64,000 bases of DNA from assembly GCA_023078555.1 (NCBI GenBank), contig CM041199.1:11085943-11149942 (forward strand). The letters run 5' to 3'. This stretch comes from Ulva prolifera (lineage: Eukaryota > Chlorophyta > Ulvophyceae > Ulvales > Ulvaceae). The notes below the pieces were generated by a model that saw nothing but the letters and a program-made list of their open reading frames with translations, made no database searches and had not been told where the DNA came from. Shown piece by piece: positions 21,828 to 35,791 of this stretch. Positions within the stretch are counted from its first letter, which is position 1. The number at the start of each line of letters is the position of its first letter. The translations under genes and the position numbers were made by a program.

Positions 21828-24656
21828 TGTAGCCACGCAACCCCCCGCGCATGAAAAGGTACGTCGCCATGAACATTCCAAGATGTTGGGGGGTATGGGA
21901 TGATTATCATTCATTGCGTATTTTCTGCAGACACCATGGCGTGGTGTGGTGCAAAAGTGCACACTTTCCACCAGCCCATGTGAATGGACTTGGTTGTAGC
22001 CACGCAACCCCCCGCGCAGCAAAAGGTACGTCGCCATCAACATTCCAAGATGTTGGGGGGTATGGGATGATTATCATTCATTGCATATTTGCTGCTGACT
22101 CCCAGGAGTGGCGTGGGGCAAAAGTGCACACTTTTCACCAACCATGTGAATGGACTTGGTTGTAGCCACGCAACCCCCCGCGCATGAAAAGGTACGTCGC
22201 CATGAACATTCCAAGATGTTGGGGGGTATGGGATGATTATCATTCATTGCATATTTGCTGCTGACTCCCAGGAGTGGCGTGGGGCAAAAGTGCACACTTT
22301 TCACCAACCATGTGAATGGACTTGGTTGTAGCCACGCAACCCCCCGCGCAGCAAAAGGTACATCGCGATCAACATTCCAAGATGTTGGGGGGTATGGGAT
22401 GATTATCATTCATTGCATATTTGCTGCTGACTCCCAGGAGTGGTGTGGTGCAAAAGTGCACACTTGCCACCAACCCATGTGAATGGACTTGGTTGTAGCC
22501 ACGCAACCCCCCGCGCATCAAAAGGTACATCGCCATCAACATTCCAAGATGTTGGGGGGTATGGGATGTCCATCATTCATTGCGTATTTGCTGCTGACTC
22601 CCGGGAGTGGCGTGGGGCAAAAGTGCACACTTTTCACCAACCATGTGAATGGACTTGGTTGTAGCCGCGCAACCCCCCGCGCATGAAAAGGTACGTCGCC
22701 ATGAACATTCCAAGATGTTGGGGGGTATGGGATGATTATCATTCATTGCATATTTGCTGCTGACTCCCAGGAGTGGCGTGGGGCAAAAGTGCACACTTTT
22801 CACCAACCATGTGAATGGACTTGGCTATAGACAAGCATACCCCCGCGCACAATAGGGAAGTTGCCAGAAACATCCTTTGATTCTGAAAGATCTAGGACGT
22901 CAAGTATGCATTGCACAGTTGTTGCTAACTCCTAGGAGTGGCGTGGAACAAAAGTGTACACTTTCCACCAACCCATGTGAATGGACTTGGTTGTAGCCAC
23001 GCAACCCCCCGCGCATCAAAAGGTACGTTGCCATCAACATTCCAAGATGTTGGGGGGTATGGGATGTCCATCATTCATTGCGTATTTTCTGCAGACACCA
23101 TGGAGTGGTGTGGTGCAAAAGTGCACACTTTCCACCAACCCATGTGAATGGACTTGGTTGTAGCCACGCAACCCCCCGCGCATCAAAAGGTACGTCGACA
23201 TGAACATTCAAAGATGTTGGGGGGTATGGGATGTCCATCATTCATTGCGTATTTTCTGCAGACACCATGGAGTGGTGTGGTGCAAAAATATACACTTTCC
23301 ACCAACACATGTGAATGGACTTGGTTGTAGCCACGCAACCCCCCGCGCATGAAAAGGTACGTCGCCATGAACATTCCAAGATGTTGGGGGGTATGGGATG
23401 ATTATCATTCATTGCGTATTTTCTGCAGACACCATGGCGTGGTGTGGTGCAAAAGTGCACACTTTCCACCAGCCCATGTGAATGGACTTGGTTGTAGCCA
23501 CGCAACCCCCCGCGCAGCAAAAGGTACGTCGCCATCAACATTCCAAGATGTTGGGGGGTATGGGATGATTATCATTCATTGCATATTTGCTGCTGACTCC
23601 CAGGAGTGGCGTGGGGCAAAAGTGCACACTTTTCACCAACCATGTGAATGGACTTGGTTGTAGCCACGCAACCCCCCGCGCATGAAAAGGTACGTCGCCA
23701 TGAACATTCCAAGATGTTGGGGGGTATGGGATGATTATCATTCATTGCATATTTGCTGCTGACTCCCAGGAGTGGCGTGGGGCAAAAGTGCACACTTTTC
23801 ACCAACCATGTGAATGGACTTGGCTATAGACAAGCATACCCCCGCGCACAATAGGGAAGTTGCCAGAAACATCCTTTGATTCTGAAAGATCTAGGACGTC
23901 AAGTATGCATTGCACAGTTGTTGCTAACTCCTAGGAGTGGCGTGGAACAAAAGTGTACACTTTCCACCAACCCATGTGAATGGACTTGGTTGTAGCCACG
24001 CAACCCCCCGCGCATCAAAAGGTACGTTGCCATCAACATTCCAAGATGTTGGGGGGTATGGGATGTCCATCATTCATTGCGTATTTTCTGCAGACACCAT
24101 GGAGTGGTGTGGTGCAAAAGTGCACACTTTCCACCAACCCATGTGAATGGACTTGGTTGTAGCCACGCAACCCCCCGCGCATCAAAAGGTACGTCGACAT
24201 GAACATTCAAAGATGTTGGGGGGTATGGGATGTCCATCATTCATTGCGTATTTTCTGCAGACACCATGGAGTGGTGTGGTGCAAAAATGCACACTTTCCA
24301 CCAACCAATGTGAATGGACTTGGTTGTAGCCACGCAACCCCCCGCGCAGCAAAAGGTACGTTGCCATCAACATTCAAAGATGTTGGGGGGTATGGGATGT
24401 CCATCATTCATTGCGTATTTTCTGCAGACACCATGGCGTGGTGTGGTGCAAAAGTGTACACTTTTCACCAACCATGTGAATGGACTTGGTTGTAGCCACG
24501 CAACCCCCCGCGCATGAAAAGGTACGTCGCCATGAACATTCCAAGATGTTGGGGGGTATGGGATGATTATCATTCATTGCATATTTGCTGGTGACTCCCA
24601 GGAGTGGCGTGGGGCAAAAGTGCACACTTTTCACCAACCATGTGAATGGACTTGGC
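21828..24656 (+). repeat. 999-bp tandem duplication and flanks
   Basis: About 22,573-23,285 matches 23,572-24,284 at an offset of 999 bp, including C monomers at 22,825 and 23,824 that run into class B at their box (gcgtggaacaaaagtgtacac). The segment just upstream, about 21,851-22,165, matches 23,349-23,663 at 1,498 bp. The caaaaatatacac variant at about 21,786 and 23,286 links this block to the B2 monomers at 3.06, 6.59 and 20.29 kb. Confidence 0.8.
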
Positions 24657-27427
24657 TATAGACAAGCATACCCCCGCGCACCATAGGGAAGTTGCCAGAA
24701 ACATCCTTTGATTCTGAAAGATCTAGGACGTCAAGTATGCATTGCACAGTTGTTGCTAACTCCCAGGAGTGGCGTGGAACAAAAGTGCACACTTTTCACC
24801 AACCATGTGAATGGACTTGGTTGTAGCCACGTAACCCCCCGCGCAGCAAAAGGTACGTCGCCATCAACATTCCAAGATTTTGGGGGGTATGGGATGTCCA
24901 TCATTCATTGCGTATTTTCTGCAGACACCATGGCGTGGTGTGGTGCAAAAGTGCACACTTTCCACCAGCCCATCTGAATGGACTTGGTTGTAGCCACGCA
25001 ACCCCCCGCGCAGCAAAAGGTACATCGCGATCAACATTCCAAGATGTTGGGGGGTATGGGATGATTATCATTCATTGCATATTTGCTGCTGACTCCCAGG
25101 AGTGGTGTGGTGCAAAAGTGCACACTTGCCACCAACCCATGTGAATGGACTTGGTTGTAGCCACGCAACCCCCCGCGCATCAAAAGGTACATCGCCATCA
25201 ACATTCCAAGATGTTGGGGGGTATGGGATGTCCATCATTCATTGCGTATTTGCTGCTGACTCCCGGGAGTGGCGTGGGGCAAAAGTGCACACTTTTCACC
25301 AACCATGTGAATGGACTTGGTTGTAGCCGCGCAACCCCCCGCGCATGAAAAGGTACGTCGCCATGAACATTCCAAGATGTTGGGGGGTATGGGATGATTA
25401 TCATTCATTGCATATTTGCTGCTGACTCCCAGGAGTGGCGTGGGGCAAAAGTGCACACTTTTCACCAACCATGTGAATGGACTTGGCTATAGACAAGCAT
25501 ACCCCCGCGCACCATAGGGAAGTTGCCAGAAACATCCTTTGATTCTGAAAGATCTAGGACGTCAAGTATGCATTGCACAGTTGTTGCTAACTCCCAGGAG
25601 TGGCGTGGAACAAAAGTGCACACTTTTCACCAACCATGTGAATTGACTCGGTTGTAGCCACGCAACCCCCCGCGCAGCAAAAGGTACGTCGCCATCAACA
25701 TTCCAAGATGTTGGGGGGTATGGGATGTCCATCATGCATTGCGTATTTTCTGCAGACACCATGGCGTGGTGTGGTGCAAAACTGCACACTTTCCACCAAC
25801 CCATGTGAATGGACTTGGTTGTAGCCACGCAACCCCCCGCGCAGCAAAAGGTACGTCGCCATCAACATTCCAAGATGTTGGGGGGTATGGGATGTCCATC
25901 ATTCATTGCATATTTGCTGCTGACTCCCAGGAGTGGCGTGGGGCAAAAGTGCACACTTTTCACCAACCATGTGAATGGACTTGGTTGTAGCCGCGCAACC
26001 CCCCGCGCATGAAAAGGTACGTCGCCATGAACATTCCAAGATGTTGGGGGGTATGGGATGATTATCATTCATTGCATATTTGCTGCTGACTCCCAGGAGT
26101 GGCGTGGGGCAAAAGTGCACACTTTTCACCAACCATGTGAATGGACTTGGCTATAGACAAGCATACCCCCGCGCACCATAGGGAAGTTGCCAGAAACATC
26201 CTTTGATTCTGAAAGATCTAGGACGTCAAGTATGCATTGCACAGTTGTTGCTAACTCCCAGGAGTGGCGTGGAACAAAAGTGCACACTTTTCACCAACCA
26301 TGTGAATTGACTCGGTTGTAGCCACGCAACCCCCCGCGCAGCAAAAGGTACATCGCGATCAACATTCCAAGATGTTGGGGGGTATGGGATGATTATCATT
26401 CATTGCATATTTGCTGCTGACTCCCAGGAGTGGTGTGGTGCAAAAGTGCACACTTGCCACCAACCCATGTGAATGGACTTGGTTGTAGCCACGCAACCCC
26501 CCGCGCATCAAAAGGTACATCGCCATCAACATTCCAAGATGTTGGGGGGTATGGGATGTCCATCATTCATTGCGTATTTTCTGCTGACTCCCAGGAGTGG
26601 CGTGGGGCAAAAGTGCACACTTTTCACCAACCATGTGAATGGACTTGGTTGTAGCCACGCAACCCCCCGCGCATGAAAAGGTACGTCGCCATGAACATTC
26701 CAAGATGTTGGGGGGTATGGGATGATTATCATTCATTGCATATTTGCTGCTGACTCCCAGGAGTGGCGTGGGGCAAAAGTGCACACTTTTCACCAACCAT
26801 GTGAATGGACTTGGCTATAGACAAGCATACCCCCGCGCACCATAGGGAAGTTGCCAGAAACATCCTTTGATTCTGAAAGATCTAGGACGTCAAGTATGCA
26901 TTGCACAGTTGTTGCTAACTCCCAGGAGTGGCGTGGAACAAAAGTGCACACTTTTCACCAACCATGTGAATTGACTCGGTTGTAGCCACGCAACCCCCCG
27001 CGCAGCAAAAGGTACATCGCGATCAACATTCCAAGATGTTGGGGGGTATGGGATGATTATCATTCATTGCATATTTGCTGCTGACTCCCAGGAGTGGTGT
27101 GGTGCAAAAGTGCACACTTGCCACCAACCCATGTGAATGGACTTGGTTGTAGCCACGCAACCCCCCGCGCATCAAAAGGTACATCGCCATCAACATTCCA
27201 AGATGTTGGGGGGTATGGGATGTCCATCATTCATTGCGTATTTTCTGCAGACACCATGGCGTGGTGTGGTGCAAAAGTGCACACTTTCCACCAACCCATG
27301 TGAATGGACTTGGTTGTAGCCACGCAACCCCCCGCGCAGCAAAAGGTACATCGCGATCAACATTCCAAGATGTTGGGGGGTATGGGATGATTATCATTCA
27401 TTGCATATTTGCTGCTGACTCCCAGGA
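24657..27427 (+). repeat. Mosaic block with 664-bp repeats
   Basis: C starts at 24,656, 25,487, 26,151 and 26,815. Two consecutive 664-bp units (25,487-26,150 and 26,151-26,814) share a post-C box reading gaattgactcggttg. The region 25,030-25,520 is a copy of 22,370-22,860 at an offset of 2,662 bp, including a cccgggagtgg variant. A chimeric monomer at about 26,571-26,600 reads gcgtattttctgc (B) and then tgactcccaggag (A). Confidence 0.78.
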
Positions 27428-29816
27428 GTGGTGTGGTGCAAAAGTGCACACTTGCCACCAACCCATGTGAATGGACTTGGTTGTAGCCACGCAATCCCCC
27501 GCGCATCAAAAGGTACATCGCCATCAACATTCCAAGATGTTGGGGGGTATGGGATGTCCATCATTCATTGCGTATTTTCTGCAGACACCATGGAGTGGTG
27601 TGGTGCAAAAGTGCACACTTTCCACCAACCCATGTGAATGGACTTGGTTGTAGCCACGCAATCCCCCGCGCATCAAAAGGTACGTCGCCATCAACATTCC
27701 AAGATGTTGGGGGGTATGGGATGTCCATCATTCATTGCGTATTTTCTGCAGACACCATGGAGTGGTGTAATGCAAAAGTGCACACTTTCCACCAACCCAT
27801 GTGAATGGACTTGGTTGTAGCCACGCAACCCCCCGCGCAGCAAAAGGTACGTCGCCATCAACATTCCAAGATGTTGGGGGGTATGGGATGTCCATCATTC
27901 ATTGCATATTTGCTGCTGACTCCCAGGAGTGGCGTGGGGCAAAAGTGCACACTTTTCACCAACCATGTGAATGGACTTGGTTGTAGCCGCGCAACCCCCC
28001 GCGCATGAAAAGGTACGTCGCCATGAACATTCCAAGATGTTGGGGGGTATGGGATGTCCATCATGCATTGCGTATTTTCTGCACACACCATGGCGTGGTG
28101 TGGTGCAAAAGTGCACACTTTCCACCAACCCATGTGAATGGACTTGGTTGTAGCCACGCAACCCCCCGCGCAGCAAAAGGTACGTCGCCATCAACATTCC
28201 AAGATGTTGGGGGGTATGGGATGTCCATCATGCATTGCGTATTTTCTGAAGACACCATGGCGTGGTGTGGTGCAAAACTGCACACTTTCCACCAACCCAT
28301 GTGAATGGACTTGGTTGTAGCCACGCAACCCCCCGCGCAGCAAAAGGTACGTCGCCATCAACATTCCAAGATGTTGGGGGGTATGGGATGTCCATCATTC
28401 ATTGCATATTTGCTGCTGACTCCCAGGAGTGGCGTGGGGCAAAAGTGCACACTTTTCACCAACCATGTGAATGGACTTGGCTATAGACAAGCATACCCCC
28501 GCGCACCATAGGGAAGTTGCCAGAAACATCCTTTGATTCTGAAAGATCTAGGACGTCAAGTATGCATTGCACAGTTGTTGCTAACTCCCAGGAGTGGCGT
28601 GGAACAAAAGTGCACACTTTTCACCAACCATGTGAATGGACTTGGTTGTAGCCACGCAACCCCCCGCGCAGCAAAAGGTACGTCGCCATCAACATTCCAA
28701 GATTTTGGGGGGTATGGGATGTCCATCATTCATTGCATATTTGCTGATGACTCCCAGGAGTGGCGTGGGGCAAAAGTGCACACTTTTCACCAACCATGTG
28801 AATGGACTTGGCTATAGACAAGCATACCCCCGCGCACCATAGGGAAGTTGCCAGAAACATCCTTTGATTCTGAAAGATCTAGGACGTCAAGTATGCATTG
28901 CACAGTTGTTGCTAACTCCCAGGAGTGGCGTGGAACAAAAGTGCACACTTTTCACCAACCATGTGAATGGACTTGGTTGTAGCCACGCAACCCCCCGCGC
29001 AGCAAAAGGTACGTCGCCATCAACATTCCAAGATTTTGGGGGGTATGGGATGTCCATCATTCATTGCGTATTTTCTGCAGACACCATGGCGTGGTGTGGT
29101 GCAAAAGTGCACACTTTCCACCAACCCATGTGAATGGACTTGGTTGTAGCCACGCAACCCCCCGCGCAGCAAAAGGTACATCGCGATCAACATTCCAAGA
29201 TGTTGGGGGGTATGGGATGATTATCATTCATTGCATATTTGCTGCTGACTCCCAGGAGTGGTGTGGTGCAAAAGTGCACACTTGCCACCAACCCATGTGA
29301 ATGGACTTGGTTGTAGCCACGCAATCCCCCGCGCATCAAAAGGTACATCGCCATCAACATTCCAAGATGTTGGGGGGTATGGGATGTCCATCATTCATTG
29401 CGTATTTTCTGCAGACACCATGGAGTGGTGTGGTGCAAAAGTGCACACTTTCCACCAACCCATGTGAATGGACTTGGTTGTAGCCACGCAATCCCCCGCG
29501 CATCAAAAGGTACGTCGCCATCAACATTCCAAGATGTTGGGGGGTATGGGATGTCCATCATTCATTGCGTATTTTCTGCAGACACCATGGAGTGGTGTAA
29601 TGCAAAAGTGCACACTTTCCACCAACCCATGTGAATGGACTTGGTTGTAGCCACGCAACCCCCCGCGCAGCAAAAGGTACGTCGCCATCAACATTCCAAG
29701 ATGTTGGGGGGTATGGGATGTCCATCATTCATTGCATATTTGCTGCTGACTCCCAGGAGTGGCGTGGGGCAAAAGTGCACACTTTTCACCAACCATGTGA
29801 ATGGACTTGGTTGTAG
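27428..29816 (+). repeat. Repeated segments at 1,830- and 331-bp offsets
   Basis: The trio at about 27,428-27,986, with cgcaatcccccgcg in two successive B monomers and then a gtgtaatgc monomer, recurs at 29,258-29,816 (offset 1,830 bp). Between them, 28,481-28,811 and 28,812-29,142 are a 331-bp C+A dimer in tandem, marked by gattttgggg. B monomers at 28.0-28.3 kb have private changes (tctgcacacacc, tctgaagacacc) that destroy the ctgcag site. Confidence 0.78.
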
Positions 29817-32800
29817 CCGCGCAACCCCCCGCGCATGAAAAGGTACGTCGCCATGAACATTCCAAGATGTTGGGGGGTATGGGATGATTATCATTCATTG
29901 CATATTTGCTGCTGACTCCCAGGAGTGGCGTGGGGCAAAAGTGCACACTTTTCACCAACCATGTGAATGGACTTGGCTATAGACAAGCATACCCCCGCGC
30001 ACCATAGGGAAGTTGCCAGAAACATCCTTTGACTCTGAAAGATCTAGGACGTCAAGTATGCATTGCACAGTTGTTGCTAACTCCCAGGAGTGGCGTGGAA
30101 CAAAAGTGCACACTTTTCACCAACCATGTGAATTGACTCGGTTGTAGCCACGCAACCCCCCGCGCAGCAAAAGGTACATCGCGATCAACATTCCAAGATG
30201 TTGGGGGGTATGGGATGATTATCATTCATTGCATATTTGCTGCTGACTTCCAGGAGTGGTGTGGTGCAAAAGTGCACACTTGCCACCAACCCATGTGAAT
30301 GGACTTGGTTGTAGCCACGCAACCCCCCGCGCATCAAAAGGTACATCGCCATCAACATTCCAAGATGTTGGGGGGTATGGGATGTCCATCATTCATTGCG
30401 TATTTTCTGCAGACACCATGGAGTGGTGTGGTGCAAAAGTGCACACTTTCCACCAACCCATGTGAATGGACTTGGTTGTAGCCACGCAACCCCCCGCGCA
30501 TCAAAAGGTACGTCGCCATGAACATTCCAAGATGTTGGGGGGTAAGGGATGATTATCGTTCATTGCATATTTGCTGCTGACTCCCAGGAGTGGCGTGGGG
30601 CAAAAGTGCACACTTTTCACCAACCATGTGAATGGACTTGGTTGTAGCCGCGCAACCCCCCGCGCATGAAAAGGTACGTCGCCATGAACATTCCAAGATG
30701 TTGGGGGGTATGGGATGATTATCATTCATTGCATATTTGCTGCTGACTCCCAGGAGTGGCGTGGGGCAAAAGTGCACACTTTTCACCAACCATGTGAATG
30801 GACTTGGCTATAGACAAGCATACCCCCGCGCACCATAGGGAAGTTGCCAGAAACATCCTTTGATTCTGAAAGATCTAGGACGTCAAGTATGCATTGCACA
30901 GTTGTTGCTAACTCCCAGGAGTGGCGTGGAACAAAAGTGCACACTTTTCACCAACCATGTGAATTGACTCGGTTGTAGCCACGCAACCCCCCGCGCAGCA
31001 AAAGGTACATCGCGATCAACATTCCAAGATGTTGGGGGGTATGGGATGATTATCATTCATTGCATATTTGCTGCTGACTCCCAGGAGTGGTGTGGTGCAA
31101 AAGTGCACACTTGCCACCAACCCATGTGAATGGACTTGGTTGTAGCCACGCAACCCCCCGCGCATCAAAAGGTACATCGCCATCAACATTCCAAGATGTT
31201 GGGGGGTATGGGATGTCCATCATTCATTGCGTATTTTCTGCAGACACCATGGCGTGGTGTGGTGCAAAAGTGCACACTTTCCACCAACCCATGTGAATGG
31301 ACTTGGTTGTAGCCACGCAACCCCCCGCGCAGCAAAAGGTACATCGCGATCAACATTCCAAGATGTTGGGGGGTATGGGATGATTATCATTCATTGCATA
31401 TTTGCTGCTGACTCCCAGGAGTGGTGTGGTGCAAAAGTGCACACTTGCCACCAACCCATGTGAATGGACTTGGTTGTAGCCACGCAATCCCCCGCGCATC
31501 AAAAGGTACGTCGCCATCAACATTCCAAGATGTTGGGGGGTATGGGATGTCCATCATTCATTGCGTATTTTCTGCAGACACCATGGAGTGGTGTAATGCA
31601 AAAGTGCACACTTTCCACCAACCCATGTGAATGGACTTGGTTGTAGCCACGCAACCCCCCGCGCAGCAAAAGGTACGTCGCCATCAACATTCCAAGATGT
31701 TGGGGGGTATGGGATGTCCATCATTCATTGCATATTTGCTGCTGACTCCCAGGAGTGGCGTGGGGCAAAAGTGCACACTTTTCACCAACCATGTGAATGG
31801 ACTTGGTTGTAGCCGCGCAACCCCCCGCGCATGAAAAGGTACGTCGCCATGAACATTCCAAGATGTTGGGGGGTATGGGATGATTATCATTCATTGCATA
31901 TTTGCTGCTGACTCCCAGGAGTGGCGTGGGGCAAAAGTGCACACTTTTCACCAACCATGTGAATGGACTTGGCTATAGACAAGCATACCCCCGCGCACCA
32001 TAGGGAAGTTGCCAGAAACATCCTTTGATTCTGAAAGATCTAGGACGTCAAGTATGCATTGCACAGTTGTTGCTAACTCCCAGGAGTGGCGTGGAACAAA
32101 AGTGCACACTTTTCACCAACCATGTGAATTGACTCGGTTGTAGCCACGCAACCCCCCGCGCAGCAAAAGGTACATCGCGATCAACATTCCAAGATGTTGG
32201 GGGGTATGGGATGATTATCATTCATTGCATATTTGCTGCTGACTCCCAGGAGTGGTGTGGTGCAAAAGTGCACACTTGCCACCAACCCATGTGAATGGAC
32301 TTGGTTGTAGCCACGCAACCCCCCGCGCATCAAAAGGTACATCGCCATCAACATTCCAAGATGTTGGGGGGTATGGGATGTCCATCATTCATTGCGTATT
32401 TTCTGCAGACACCATGGAGTGGTGTGGTGCAAAAGTGCACACTTTCCACCAACCCATGTGAATGGACTTGGTTGTAGCCACGCAACCCCCCGCGCATCAA
32501 AAGGTACGTCGCCATGAACATTCCAAGATGTTGGGGGGTATGGGATGATTATCGTTCATTGCATATTTGCTGCTGACTCCCAGGAGTGGCGTGGGGCAAA
32601 AGTGCACACTTTTCACCAACCATGTGAATGGACTTGGTTGTAGCCGCGCAACCCCCCGCGCATGAAAAGGTACGTCGCCATGAACATTCCAAGATGTTGG
32701 GGGGTATGGGATGATTATCATTCATTGCATATTTGCTGCTGACTCCCAGGAGTGGCGTGGGGCAAAAGTGCACACTTTTCACCAACCATGTGAATGGACT

Positions 32801-33002
32801 TGGCTATAGACAAGCATACCCCCGCGCACCATAGGGAAGTTGCCAGAAACATCCTTTGATTCTGAAAGATCTAGGACGTCAAGTATGCATTGCACAGTTG
32901 TTGCTAACTCCCAGGAGTGGCGTGGAACAAAAGTGCACACTTTTCACCAACCATGTGAATTGACTCGGTTGTAGCCACGCAACCCCCCGCGCAGCAAAAG
33001 GT
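29450..33002 (+). repeat. 1,996-bp HOR, two copies
   Basis: About 29,450-31,006 matches about 31,446-33,002 at an offset of 1,996 bp (twelve monomers). C starts 29,977 and 30,808 pair with 31,973 and 32,804. Differences include tttgactctg at about 30,030 (tttgattctg in copy 2), ggtaaggg at about 30,542 (ggtatggg), and cttccaggagtggtg at about 30,247. The match ends where copy 2 switches from gtacatcgcg to gtacgtcgcc. Confidence 0.85.
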
Positions 33003-35014
33003 ACGTCGCCATCAACATTCCAAGATGTTGGGGGGTATGGGATGTCCATCATGCATTGCGTATTTTCTGCAGACACCATGGCGTGGTGTGGTGCAAAACT
33101 GCACACTTTCCACCAACACATGTGAATGGACTTGGTTGTAGCCACGCAACCCCCCGCGCAGCAAAAGGTACGTCGCCATCAACATTCCAAAATGTTGGGG
33201 GGTATGGGATGTCCATCATTCATTGCATATTTGCTGCTGACTCCCAGGAGTGGCGTGGGGCAAAAGTGCACACTTTTCACCAACCATGTGAATGGACTTG
33301 GTTGTAGCCGCGCAACCCCCCGCGCATGAAAAGGTACGTCGCCATGAACATTCCAAGATGTTGGGGGGTATGGGATGATTATCATTCATTGCATATTTGC
33401 TGCTGACTCCCAGGAGTGGCGTGGGGCAAAAGTGCACACTTTTCACCAACCATGTGAATGGACTTGGCTATAGACAAGCATACCCCCGCGCACCATAGGG
33501 AAGTTGCCAGAAACATCCTTTGATTCTGAAAGATCTAGGACGTCAAGTATGCATTGCACAGTTGTTGCTAACTCCCAGGAGTGGCGTGGAACAAAAGTGC
33601 ACACTTTTCACCAACCATGTGAATGGACTTGGTTGTAGCCACGCAACCCCCCGCGCAGCAAAAGGTACGTCGCCATCAACATTCCAAGATTTTGGGGGGT
33701 ATGGGATGTCCATCATTCATTGCATATTTGCTGCTGACTCCCAGGAGTGGCGTGGGGCAAAAGTGCACACTTTTCACCAACCATGTGAATGGACTTGGCT
33801 ATAGACAAGCATACCCCCGCGCACCATAGGGAAGTTGCCAGAAACATCCTTTGATTCTGAAAGATCTAGGACGTCAAGTATGCATTGCACAGTTGTTGCT
33901 AACTCCCAGGAGTGGCGTGGAACAAAAGTGCACACTTTTCACCAACCATGTGAATGGACTTGGTTGTAGCCACGCAACCCCCCGCGCAGCAAAAGGTACG
34001 TCGCCATCAACATTCCAAGATGTTGGGGGGTATGGGATGTCCATCATGCATTGCGTATTTTCTGCAGACACCATGGCGTGGTGTGGTGCAAAACTGCACA
34101 CTTTCCACCAACCCATGTGAATGGACTTGGTTGTAGCCACGCAACCCCCCGCGCAGCAAAAGGTACGTCGCCATCAACATTCCAAGATGTTGGGGGGTAT
34201 GGGATGTCCATCATTCATTGCATATTTGCTGCTGACTCCCAGGAGTGGCGTGGGGCAAAAGTGCACACTTTTCACCAACCATGTGAATGGACTTGGTTGT
34301 AGCCGCGCAACCCCCCGCGCATGAAAAGGTACGTCGCCATGAACATTCCAAGATGTTGGGGGGTATGGGATGATTATCATTCATTGCATATTTGCTGCTG
34401 ACTCCCAGGAGTGGCGTGGGGCAAAAGTGCACACTTTTCACCAACCATGTGAATGGACTTGGCTATAGACAAGCATACCCCCGCGCACCATAGGGAAGTT
34501 GCCAGAAACATCCTTTGATTCTGAAAGATCTAGGACGTCAAGTATGCATTGCACAGTTGTTGCTAACTCCCAGGAGTGGCGTGGAACAAAAGTGCACACT
34601 TTTCACCAACCATGTGAATGGACTTGGTTGTAGCCACGCAACCCCCCGCGCAGCAAAAGGTACGTCGCCATCAACATTCCAAGATTTTGGGGGGTATGGG
34701 ATGTCCATCATTCATTGCATATTTGCTGCTGACTCCCAGGAGTGGCGTGGGGCAAAAGTGCACACTTTTCACCAACCATGTGAATGGACTTGGCTATAGA
34801 CAAGCATACCCCCGCGCACCATAGGGAAGTTGCCAGAAACATCCTTTGATTCTGAAAGATCTAGGACGTCAAGTATGCATTGCACAGTTGTTGCTAACTC
34901 CCAGGAGTGGCGTGGAACAAAAGTGCACACTTTTCACCAACCATGTGAATGGACTTGGTTGTAGCCACGCAACCCCCCGCGCAGCAAAAGGTACGTCGCC
35001 ATCAACATTCCAAG
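32960..35014 (+). repeat. 995-bp HOR, two copies
   Basis: About 32,960-34,019 matches 33,955-35,014 at 995 bp (six monomers). C starts 33,468 and 33,799 pair with 34,463 and 34,794. The unit contains a B monomer with gatgtccatcatgcattg and caaaactgcacac, and a C+A dimer of 331 bp with gattttgggg. The stretch 35,015-35,791 continues with the cgcaatccccc monomer and class A units. Confidence 0.83.
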
Positions 35015-35791
35015 ATTTTGGGGGGTATGGGATGTCCATCATTCATTGCGTATTTTCTGCAGACACCATGGCGTGGTGTGGTGCAAAAGTGCACACTTTC
35101 CACCAACCCATGTGAATGGACTTGGTTGTAGCCACGCAACCCCCCGCGCAGCAAAAGGTACATCGCGATCAACATTCCAAGATGTTGGGGGGTATGGGAT
35201 GATTATCATTCATTGCATATTTGCTGCTGACTCCCAGGAGTGGTGTGGTGCAAAAGTGCACACTTGCCACCAACCCATGTGAATGGACTTGGTTGTAGCC
35301 ACGCAATCCCCCGCGCATCAAAAGGTACATCGCCATCAACATTCCAAGATGTTGGGGGGTATGGGATGTCCATCATTCATTGCGTATTTTCAGCAGACAC
35401 CATGGAGTGGTGTGGTGCAAAAGTGCACACTTTCCACCAACCCATGTGAATGGACTTGGTTGTAGCCACGCAACCCCCCGCGCATCAAAAGGTACGTCGC
35501 CATGAACATTCCAAGATGTTGGGGGGTATGGGATGATTATCGTTCATTGCATATTTGCTGCTGACTCCCAGGAGTGGCGTGGGGCAAAAGTGCACACTTT
35601 TCACCAACCATGTGAATGGACTTGGTTGTAGCCACGCAACCCCCCGCGCATGAAAAGGTACGTCGCCATGAACATTCCAAGATGTTGGGGGGTATGGGAT
35701 GATTATCATTCATTGCATATTTGCTGCTGACTCCCAGGAGTGGCGTGGGGCAAAAGTGCACACTTTTCACCAACCATGTGAATGGACTTGG

